In this document: positions 6,123 to 12,298 of the stretch, in pieces
Layout: every line of letters starts with the position of its first letter
Position numbering within the stretch: position 1 is the stretch's first letter
DNA from: DATGIQ01 sp035295665
Lineage (GTDB): Bacteria > Planctomycetota > Planctomycetia > Gemmatales > Gemmataceae
Assembly: GCA_035295665.1 (NCBI GenBank)
Contig: DATGIQ010000546.1
Coordinates: forward strand, 1 to 12,298
Length of the DNA: 12,298 nucleotides
Direction: 5' to 3'
The notes under the pieces: generated by a model
What the model was told of the DNA's origin: nothing
Database searches by the model: none
The model's input: the letters and a program-made list of their open reading frames with translations, nothing else
Translations under genes and position numbers: made by a program

Positions 6123-9100
6123 CTACGCCGCCCTGGTTTCTTGGCCAAAGATCTCATACAGCACCGGCAGCACCAAGAGCGTCATCGCCGTGCTGCTAAT
6201 CACGCCGCCGATGACCACGGTTGCCAACGGCCGCTGGACTTCGGCGCCCATGCTCGTCGCCAGGGCCATCGGCAGGAACCCCAGACTTGCCACGAGTGCC
6301 GTCATCAACACCGGCCGCACCCGCGAATGGGATGCTTCTTCGATCGCCTCGGCCAGCCCTTTCCCTTGGTCCAGCAAATGCCGGATAAACGTTACCAGCA
6401 GCATGCTGTTGAGGACGGATACGCCGGACAGGGCGACGAAGCCGACGCCCGCCGAGATCGAGAACGGCATCTCACGCAGCCACAGCGCCATCACGCCGCC
6501 GACACAGGCGAACGGCACAGCGCTGAAAACCAAGCAGACATCACGCAGGCTGGAGAACGTCAAGTGCAACAGGGCGAAAATCAGCAGGAGTGCCAGCGGG
6601 ACGATGAAAGCCAAGCGGCGCCGGGCCCGCTGAAAGTTTTCGAATTGGCCGCCCCATTCCATGCGGTACCGGCCTCCCGGTGGCAGATGAACTTGGTCTA
6701 CGACCTGCTTCTGCGCGGCGGTGATGAAACTCTCGATATCGCGGCCCCGAACATTGCACTGCACGGTGACCCGTCGCTGGCCCCACTCGCGCGAAATCTC
6801 CGCCGGACCTTCCTGCACGTCCACGGAAGCGAGGCGGGATAGCGGCATCCGTTCGCCGGATGCCGTGGTCACCAGCAAGGCACCGATCGCCTCGGGGCTG
6901 GAGCGGTATTGCTCAGGAAGTCGAACCGTTAGCGGGAATGGAATCTGTCCCTCGATGACTTCACCCTGCGGCTTACCGGCAAGCGACTCGATCAGGTCCA
7001 GGACGACCCGGGCCGGGATGCCATAGCGGGCCAACTCTTCCTGACGAACGCGGACTTGCAAGACCGGTTGACCATGAAGCTCCTCCAGCCGGGTCACGTC
7101 ACGGCCGCCGTCGATTGACTCCAGGATCGCCCGGACCTGCTCCGCGGCGGCGTCGAGCGTGTTGAGGTCGTCGCCGAAGATCTTGACCGCCACGTCGCTG
7201 CGGACGCCGGAGATCATCTCGTTGACCCGCTGCTCAATCGGTTGGCTAAACGAGAGCGTTTGGCCAGGGATGATGCGCAGCTCCCGCTCGATCCGCTCGA
7301 CCAGTTCATCTTGCGATTGGATTTCAGGACGCCATTGGCTGCGCGGTTTGAGGCTAATGAAGAAGTCGGTCTCTTCGATGCCCATGGGGTCGGTGGCGAT
7401 TTGGCCCGTTCCGCATCGGCTCCAAACGTGCTCGACCTCGGTGGGGAATTGTTCGTGCACGATTCGTTCCATGAGCGTGTTCAGGCGGAGGACCTCGGCG
7501 AGGTCCGTGTCGGGCGACCGCTTCAGGGTACCAACCAGGGCGCCTTCGGACAGGCGTGGCACAAACTCACCGCCCAAGTTGAGGGCCAGAAAGACGGCGC
7601 CGCCGAGCGCCGCCGCGGCCAAAACCAGAACCAGCCCGCGCAGCCGTAACGAAGCCCGCAGAAGCGGGGCATACATCCATTCTGCCAACCGCACCAACCA
7701 CGGCTTGTGCGCGCTCAGCCGCCGGGGCAGCAGCAAGCTCGCCAGCACCGGCATCAGGGTCAGCGAAAAAACCAGCGAACCGGCCAGGGCGAAGATCACC
7801 GTCAACGCCATCGGGCGAAACATCTTCCCCTCAACCCCTTCCAGCGTCAGAATCGGCAAATAGACGATCATGATGATCAGCTCGCCGAACATGGTCGGGC
7901 CGCGGACTTCGACTGCGGCATCCCGGACGATTTCACGCCGGCTTCGTGCCCTGCTTGCGTCCTTATCCAGGGAGGAATGGGAGAGATGCCGGACCACGTT
8001 TTCAACCATTACCACCGAGCTATCAACGACCAATCCAAAGTCGAGCGCCCCCAGGCTCAGCAGGCTGGCGGCGATGCCGAATTGAAGCATGCCGCAGAAC
8101 GCGAACAGCATCGACAGCGGGATGGCCGACGCCACGATTAGCCCAGCACGCAGGTTGCCCAGGAACAGGAACAGCACCGCGACGACAAGCAGCCCCCCTT
8201 CGAACAGGTTGGACCGCACCGTGTCGATGACGTGGTTGACCAGTTCCGTGCGGTCGTAGAGCGTTTCGACCTGCACGTCAGCCGGCACGGTCGGTTTAAC
8301 CTGCTCGAATTTTTCCTTGAGCCGATTAGTCACGGCATAGCCATTTTCGCCCATGAGCATGAAACCAAGGCCGAGCACCACGCAGCCGCCGGCATCGGCA
8401 GTGACGCCGCCGGGCGGCAGACCATGACCGATCTCGACCTCGGCCACGTCGCCGACTTTGATTGGCACGCCTCCCTTGGCGGTCACGACGATATCCCGGA
8501 TGTGGGCGACATCGTGAGTCCGGGCGATGCCGCTGATGACCAATCGCTGGCCGGAGCGGTTCAGGTAGCCGCCGCCGGCACTTAAATTGTTGTCCCGCAC
8601 GGCCTGCACAACCTGTTCGAACGTCACGCCGTGCTTGATCAGCCCGCGCGGATCGATGCGGACCTGGTATTCCTTTTCGTATCCGCCCCAGGAATTGATT
8701 TCGGCGGTGCCGGGCACCGTGCGCAGCGCCGGACGGACGACCCAGTCCTGGATTGCCCGCAGATCGGTCAGATCCCGGCTGGGGCTCCGCAACATGTAGT
8801 GGAAGACTTCGCCCAGGCCGGTGGCGATCGGTCCCATCTTGGGTCGTGGCCGGCCCTCGGGGATCTCCAGGTTGGCCAACCGCTCGCTCACTTGCTGGCG
8901 GGCAAAATAGATGTCGGTACCGTCTTCGAAGCTGACGACAACTTGGGCCAGGCCAAAGCGGGTGATGGAGCGCACCTCCTGTAAATGCGCCAGCCCGCCG
9001 AGCGATTGTTCCACGGGAAAGGTCAGCTGCCGTTCCACTTCTTCCGGTGCCAGCCCCGGGGCCGGGGCGTTGATCTGCACCTGGACCGGCGTCGTGTCGG

Positions 9101-9218
9101 GAAAGGCGTCGATATTGATCGCGCCGACGACGCTGAGGCTCCCGCCGATAAAGATCGCTGTCGCCAAGAGGATCAAGAGGCGATGTCCGAGGGACCAGTC
9201 GATGAGCTGATTAAGCAT
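6123..9218 (-). CDS. czcA: CzcA/CusA-family heavy-metal efflux RND transporter
   Basis: This 1031-residue inner-membrane proton antiporter is full length for the HME-RND family. The N-terminus (MLNQLIDWSLGHRLLILLAT) is the usual first membrane helix, followed by the porter domain, and a cluster of helices from about residue 340. The TM4 motif reads DFGLVVDSSVVMVEN with Asp393, Asp399 and Glu406. An acidic residue at the first position is typical of CzcA-type pumps for Zn, Co, Cd or Ni; Cu/Ag pumps such as CusA lack it. The usual DGA after the second Asp is DSS here. Other family landmarks are RGPTMFGELIIMIVYLPILTLEGVEGKMFRPMA and the second helix cluster near the C-terminus. It follows the adaptor gene after 43 bp, probably as one operon. 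No Shine-Dalgarno is visible before the ATG; the bases there read TCCTCCCT. Metal specificity is inferred. Confidence 0.93.
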   Translation of the reverse strand: MLNQLIDWSLGHRLLILLATAIFIGGSLSVVGAINIDAFPDTTPVQVQINAPAPGLAPEEVERQLTFPVEQSLGGLAHLQEVRSITRFGLAQVVVSFEDGTDIYFARQQVSERLANLEIPEGRPRPKMGPIATGLGEVFHYMLRSPSRDLTDLRAIQDWVVRPALRTVPGTAEINSWGGYEKEYQVRIDPRGLIKHGVTFEQVVQAVRDNNLSAGGGYLNRSGQRLVISGIARTHDVAHIRDIVVTAKGGVPIKVGDVAEVEIGHGLPPGGVTADAGGCVVLGLGFMLMGENGYAVTNRLKEKFEQVKPTVPADVQVETLYDRTELVNHVIDTVRSNLFEGGLLVVAVLFLFLGNLRAGLIVASAIPLSMLFAFCGMLQFGIAASLLSLGALDFGLVVDSSVVMVENVVRHLSHSSLDKDASRARSRREIVRDAAVEVRGPTMFGELIIMIVYLPILTLEGVEGKMFRPMALTVIFALAGSLVFSLTLMPVLASLLLPRRLSAHKPWLVRLAEWMYAPLLRASLRLRGLVLVLAAAALGGAVFLALNLGGEFVPRLSEGALVGTLKRSPDTDLAEVLRLNTLMERIVHEQFPTEVEHVWSRCGTGQIATDPMGIEETDFFISLKPRSQWRPEIQSQDELVERIERELRIIPGQTLSFSQPIEQRVNEMISGVRSDVAVKIFGDDLNTLDAAAEQVRAILESIDGGRDVTRLEELHGQPVLQVRVRQEELARYGIPARVVLDLIESLAGKPQGEVIEGQIPFPLTVRLPEQYRSSPEAIGALLVTTASGERMPLSRLASVDVQEGPAEISREWGQRRVTVQCNVRGRDIESFITAAQKQVVDQVHLPPGGRYRMEWGGQFENFQRARRRLAFIVPLALLLIFALLHLTFSSLRDVCLVFSAVPFACVGGVMALWLREMPFSISAGVGFVALSGVSVLNSMLLVTFIRHLLDQGKGLAEAIEEASHSRVRPVLMTALVASLGFLPMALATSMGAEVQRPLATVVIGGVISSTAMTLLVLPVLYEIFGQETRAA

Positions 9219-9261
9219 AGGGAGGACTCAAGCGGCTTGCAGACCGCCACGAAAACTTCGC

Positions 9262-10608
9262 TCAGTCTTTTTCACCGCTCTCGTTGAGGAAGAGCTGGGA
9301 CCGTAACATATGGCTGCCGTTGGTAGCCACGATTTCCCCGGTCTGGATACCCTCGACGATCTGAGTATACTCGCCGTCACGGAGCCCCGGACGCACGGGA
9401 CGAGGCTCGAAGGAAAGTGTGTCGTTTTGCTGGACAAAGACGAGGGCGTCCGCGCCCTTCCACTGAAGTGCTGCGGAAGGGATGGCAAGGACCTCCGGCT
9501 CCTCGGCGACAAGGATTCGGCCCGTGCCGAAACTGCGGGCCCGCAATTGGCCGTTGTCGTTTTGCACCTCGGCACGGACCCGAACCGTCCGTGTCTTATC
9601 GTCGACCTCGGTGCTGATCCACGAAACCGCTCCTGTCGCTTCCACCTCGAGTGTGCCGTCCGGCCGGAAGGCGATCCGCTGTCCCTTGCGGACCTGTGCG
9701 ATGTCCTCTTGGCGAACGTCCAGCATCACCCACAAACGGCCGAGATCCGCAACGGTGAACTGGGGCATGGCACTGCTGACCACTTCCCCCTCGACCATGT
9801 CCGAACGAATGACGACACCATCAAACGGTGCTACCAGAGGCACCAGGTTGGCCGTGGTCGAGAGCGGATCCAGAGGCCGTGTGATCGACTCCGGCAAGCC
9901 AAGAAAGCGGAGGTAGCTGGTCAAGCGATCATCGGGCAGTGTATTCACTTCGTCTAAATGGATCGGTAGGCCGAGATTGGCCAAAGCTTGCTGGGCGCTG
10001 AACAGGCGAATGCGGGCCTCGGCGACGGCTGCCTCGCTTTCCCGAAGCGTCCGTTCCGGCACGGCGCCGCTGGCATCGGCTCGTTTTTGCCGTTCCAGGT
10101 TGTCGGTTTTGAGCTGGAGCGAGCGGAGTGCCTGGAGGAATTCCGCCTTGGCCCGGCCGACTTCGGCGGCGTCGATCAGTCCCAGAACTTCCCCTTTGCG
10201 GACCGCCTCGCCGACCCGCTTGTAAACTTTCCAAACTGCGCCGGGGGCCCGCGTGGATAATTGGGCCATGCGTGTCCGATCGTATTCGATGGTGCCGTTG
10301 GCCACCACCGATTGGCTCATCGGCCGCTTCTCCACCGCTGCCGTCTTGATGCCGCTTTTCTCCATTGCTTCGGCGGATGCAAACCGAACGCCCCGTTGTG
10401 GCCCTGACTCGGACAGGGCTATCGTGGGAACAGGTTTTTCGGCCGGCTGGTCCGCACTTTCGCCCGCCTTCCAGAGTTTTGCCGCCTCGGCGAAGTTCCA
10501 TTTCGTCACATGGCCGACAATTGCCAGGGCACCCAGTACGCCCAGTACTGCAAGGGTAGGCACCACAGAAATGGCCGAGCGGAAGAATTGGAGGATACGC
10601 GCGCGCAT
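9262..10608 (-). CDS. RND efflux periplasmic adaptor (HlyD/CusB-type membrane fusion protein)
   Basis: The 448-residue protein links the RND pump to the TolC-like channel. It has one N-terminal membrane anchor (about 13-32, ISVVPTLAVLGVLGALAIVG), then an extended linker. Next come a first half of the lipoyl/barrel-sandwich domain (about 115-147, APGAVWKVYKRVGEAVRKGE), an alpha-helical hairpin (about 150-212) and the second half (LVAPFDGVVIRSDMVEGEVV, about 258-277). A beta-barrel (about 285-370) and a membrane-proximal domain (about 375-445, AIPSAALQWKG, DGEYTQIVEGIQTGEIV) complete the adaptor plan. It lacks the Met-rich N-terminal metal site of CusB and has no His-rich tail, which agrees with a CzcB-like role for divalent metals rather than copper, although this is only suggestive. 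It comes first in the operon, 43 bp before the pump gene. The ATG at 10606-10608 has only a weak GGA upstream. Confidence 0.9.
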   Translation of the reverse strand: MRARILQFFRSAISVVPTLAVLGVLGALAIVGHVTKWNFAEAAKLWKAGESADQPAEKPVPTIALSESGPQRGVRFASAEAMEKSGIKTAAVEKRPMSQSVVANGTIEYDRTRMAQLSTRAPGAVWKVYKRVGEAVRKGEVLGLIDAAEVGRAKAEFLQALRSLQLKTDNLERQKRADASGAVPERTLRESEAAVAEARIRLFSAQQALANLGLPIHLDEVNTLPDDRLTSYLRFLGLPESITRPLDPLSTTANLVPLVAPFDGVVIRSDMVEGEVVSSAMPQFTVADLGRLWVMLDVRQEDIAQVRKGQRIAFRPDGTLEVEATGAVSWISTEVDDKTRTVRVRAEVQNDNGQLRARSFGTGRILVAEEPEVLAIPSAALQWKGADALVFVQQNDTLSFEPRPVRPGLRDGEYTQIVEGIQTGEIVATNGSHMLRSQLFLNESGEKD

Positions 10609-10727
10609 GGCAGGTTCGTCCGAGGATGCTTGATTCCGCTTCTCATTCTATACCAACATTTTCTTCTTGTATCGTACGTTTTGGCATGGCAGGACAAATC
10701 GATTGTCTCTGGCAGCAGGCGATAACG

Positions 10728-11177
10728 ATGATCACAAAAATCATCTCCGGAGGACAGACCGGGGTGGACCGGGCGGCTCTGGATGTAGCTCTGGAGCTCG
10801 GACTGCCGTGTGGCGGATGGTGTCCCCGAGGACGCCGTGCGGAAGATGGTCCCATCCCACAACGCTATCCGCTCGCGGAAACCTCCTCACGGAGCTATGC
10901 CCAGCGAACCAAACGTAATGTGCTCGACTCGGACGGCACCCTGGTCCTGACCCGTGGCCGCCCTGGGAAAGGAACCGCGCTGACGATTCAAATCGCCGCG
11001 GAGAACCAAAAACCGCACCGGATCCTAGAGTTGAGCCAGCCGGAGGATCCTGCCGATGTACGCAGCTGGTGCCGGGAGCATCAGATCCACGTCCTGAATG
11101 TGGCCGGGCCGCGAGAAAGCGAACAGACGGGCATCTACGTCCAGGCTGTCGAATTCTTGAAGGCGCTCTTGGGGTAA
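10728..11177 (+). CDS. Putative molybdenum cofactor carrier protein (SLOG superfamily)
   Basis: This is a 149-residue Rossmann-like protein of the putative molybdenum carrier family (PF12694), related to YpsA and the lysine decarboxylase-like (LOG/DprA) SLOG fold. Visible motifs are SGGQTGVDRAALD (7-19), CGGWCPRGRRAEDGPIP (28-44), TKRNVLDSDGTLV (61-73), GKGTALT (80-86) and NVAGPRES (124-131). The glycine-rich loops suit binding of a nucleotide or cofactor. A carrier function for molybdenum cofactor has been proposed for relatives, but the ligand of this protein is unknown. The frame is open to an ATG at 10626; I chose the ATG at 10728 because the family starts at MxxKIISGGQTG and an AGCAGG lies about 8 nt upstream. 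It is divergent from the adaptor gene across 119 bp in which no convincing promoter was found. No molybdenum enzyme gene is nearby. Confidence 0.85.
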   Translation: MITKIISGGQTGVDRAALDVALELGLPCGGWCPRGRRAEDGPIPQRYPLAETSSRSYAQRTKRNVLDSDGTLVLTRGRPGKGTALTIQIAAENQKPHRILELSQPEDPADVRSWCREHQIHVLNVAGPRESEQTGIYVQAVEFLKALLG

Positions 11178-11313
11178 CGCGCATCCACCGCTCGGAATTC
11201 GGTAGCACACCAGCCAGGGGCGTCCGCTCAGGACTGCCGCGTGCTTCGTTAGCGTGTCAGCGCATTACCCCGGGCACGTCCAAGCACAGAGCATTGCATC
11301 CGGGGGAGCATCC

Positions 11314-12298
11314 TCACGGCTGGTTGAGCAGGATCGTTGCGGAGTTGGAGAGTGCCAGATCGGGCAAGCCATCTCCGTTCCAATCGGCCACCACCAGGTC
11401 TCCGCCCGAACCCGCAGCATAAACCTGGGCTGCCTGCAACGTGCCATCGCCGTTGCCAAGGAAGATACGCGCGCCGGAGCCATCGGCCAGGACGACGTCC
11501 GCAATGCCATCGTGGTTGAAGTCGCCGATCGCGACCGAAAGAGTGTACGGCCGTGGCGCGATCGGGTAGGTGTGGCCGGGCTGGAATGTCCCGTCCCCTT
11601 TGCCAAGGAAAACGGTCAATTTACCAGACACGAGAAAGGTTCCCGTGTTTGCGGCCACGACGTCGAGCTGGCCGTCGCCATTCAGATCCGCCACCGCGAG
11701 CGCGGTCAGGCCGGCGCCGACCATGTAGGTGCGACCAACCTGGAAGGTGCCGTCCCCTTTGCCCAGCAGGATCGTTAAGGTTCCCGACTCCGCGCTGGCC
11801 ACCGCGAGATCGACGTTGCCGTCGTGGTTCCAATCCCCGACCACCACGAAGGCCGGTCGGGAGTCGCTGGGTTGGATGGCGATCGGCTGGGCCGCCTGGA
11901 AGGTGCCGTCGCCGTTGCCCAGAAGAATACGCACCCCATTTTCGGTCACCACTGGATTTCGCGGATCGCCGCCGACCCCGAAGTTGGTCGTCACAATGTC
12001 CAGCACGCCATCGCCATTAAAATCGGCCACGGCCAGGGAATTGGGCCCTTCCCCTGCACTGAAGGCAAGCAGCGGCTGGAACGTGCCGTTGCCATTGCCC
12101 AGCAACACTCCAGCCAACACCACCAGATCGGGGATGCCGTCGCCGTTGACATCGGCGACCACAATGGGGCTGCCGCCAGCAACGTAGGTTTGACCGAGCT
12201 GGAAGCTCCCATCCCCGTTGCCGAAGAGGATCGTGGCGGTACCATCGGCGGATGCGAACCGACAGCTGATCGTTCCGATAGCAAGTGCCTTTTTCCGA
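11314..12298 (-). CDS. FG-GAP/VCBS repeat protein, C-terminal part
   Basis: The frame is open from the right edge of the window to the TGA at 11314-11316, giving 328 visible residues; the start is outside. An in-frame GTG at 12162 lies inside a repeat and is not the real start. Six FG-GAP cores of the form LxGxGDGTFQ alternate with DxNGDGxxDxxV loops (for example DVNGDGIPDLVV, DWNHDGNVDLAV, DWNGDGLPDLAL). These Asp/Asn-rich loops are calcium-binding in FG-GAP beta-propellers such as integrin alpha. A single blade set of this kind is probably part of a seven-bladed propeller. Such proteins are usually secreted or surface-exposed; a signal peptide or other domains would lie beyond the window. 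No C-terminal sorting domain is present: the protein ends at ALSNSATILLNQP, just after the last repeat. Function cannot be predicted beyond adhesion or ligand binding. Confidence 0.9.
   Translation of the reverse strand, partial: RKKALAIGTISCRFASADGTATILFGNGDGSFQLGQTYVAGGSPIVVADVNGDGIPDLVVLAGVLLGNGNGTFQPLLAFSAGEGPNSLAVADFNGDGVLDIVTTNFGVGGDPRNPVVTENGVRILLGNGDGTFQAAQPIAIQPSDSRPAFVVVGDWNHDGNVDLAVASAESGTLTILLGKGDGTFQVGRTYMVGAGLTALAVADLNGDGQLDVVAANTGTFLVSGKLTVFLGKGDGTFQPGHTYPIAPRPYTLSVAIGDFNHDGIADVVLADGSGARIFLGNGDGTLQAAQVYAAGSGGDLVVADWNGDGLPDLALSNSATILLNQP
11434..12224 (-). repeat. Six degenerate FG-GAP coding repeats
   Basis: The DNA encoding the GNGDGTFQ core (plus-strand form starting CTGGAA or CTGCAA) recurs at 11434, 11581, 11740, 11896, 12076 and 12199. 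The spacings are 147, 159, 156, 180 and 123 bp, all multiples of three. Similarity is strongest in the core and in the DxNGDG loop. The irregular period and divergent sequence point to old protein repeats rather than recent tandem duplication. Confidence 0.85.

Noticed and set aside
9219..9261. A separate small gene or regulatory hairpin between adaptor and pump genes
   Set aside because: Only 43 bp; the GCGG/CCGC pairing is 4 bp and no open frame with a ribosome binding site fits.
10609..10727. Promoters in the adaptor/molybdenum-carrier divergent gap
   Set aside because: AT-rich patches such as TATAGAAT (minus) and TTGATT (plus) occur, but none has a -35/-10 pair at acceptable spacing.
11254..11778. 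174-codon plus-strand open frame
   Set aside because: It is the antisense of the FG-GAP repeats; high GC and repeated codons open the opposite strand, and it has no family resemblance.

Overview
The window looks like a piece of a GC-rich planctomycete chromosome, most likely of the Gemmataceae type. The best clue is a DUF1559 pseudopilin-like protein, a family hugely expanded in Planctomycetes. The heavy-metal RND pump, its TolC-like partner, the thiamine phosphate synthase and an FG-GAP repeat protein are all compatible with that lineage. This assignment is inferred from protein character, not from a marker gene. There are no rRNA or tRNA genes, no CRISPR array and no insertion sequences. 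Genes are spaced by gaps of about 40 to 275 bp.

Layout, left to right. (1) The 3' part of a phosphatidylserine synthase gene (pssA, +) enters from the left edge and runs convergently into a DUF1559 gene (-). (2) Upstream of the DUF1559 gene, on the same strand, is a three-domain thiamine-biosynthesis protein: a Clp_N-like double repeat, a ThiD2-type HMP-P kinase domain and a ThiE thiamine phosphate synthase domain. Its apparent start is a TTG codon with a good ribosome binding site, which shortens the longest open frame by 126 codons. (3) Divergent from it is a TolC-family outer-membrane protein gene (+). After a 274-bp gap carrying a near-consensus sigma70 promoter comes a PhnD-family periplasmic substrate-binding protein gene (+). 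(4) Convergent with these, on the minus strand, are an RND periplasmic adaptor gene and then a 1031-residue CzcA/CusA-type heavy-metal RND pump gene. A perfect 7-bp stem-loop lies between the two convergent blocks. (5) Divergent from the adaptor gene is a small SLOG-fold putative molybdenum cofactor carrier gene (+). (6) The right edge holds the C-terminal 328 residues of an FG-GAP/VCBS repeat protein (-), whose start lies outside the window.

How they fit together: the TolC-like protein, the adaptor and the RND pump together make up a full tripartite efflux system across inner membrane, periplasm and outer membrane, probably for divalent metal cations. Its parts are split into two convergent transcription units with an orphan PhnD-like binding protein in between. 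The points most worth following up are the Clp_N-ThiD2-ThiE fusion, the ABC-less PhnD-like protein embedded in the metal-efflux locus, and a sigma54-like promoter in front of the DUF1559 pseudopilin gene.
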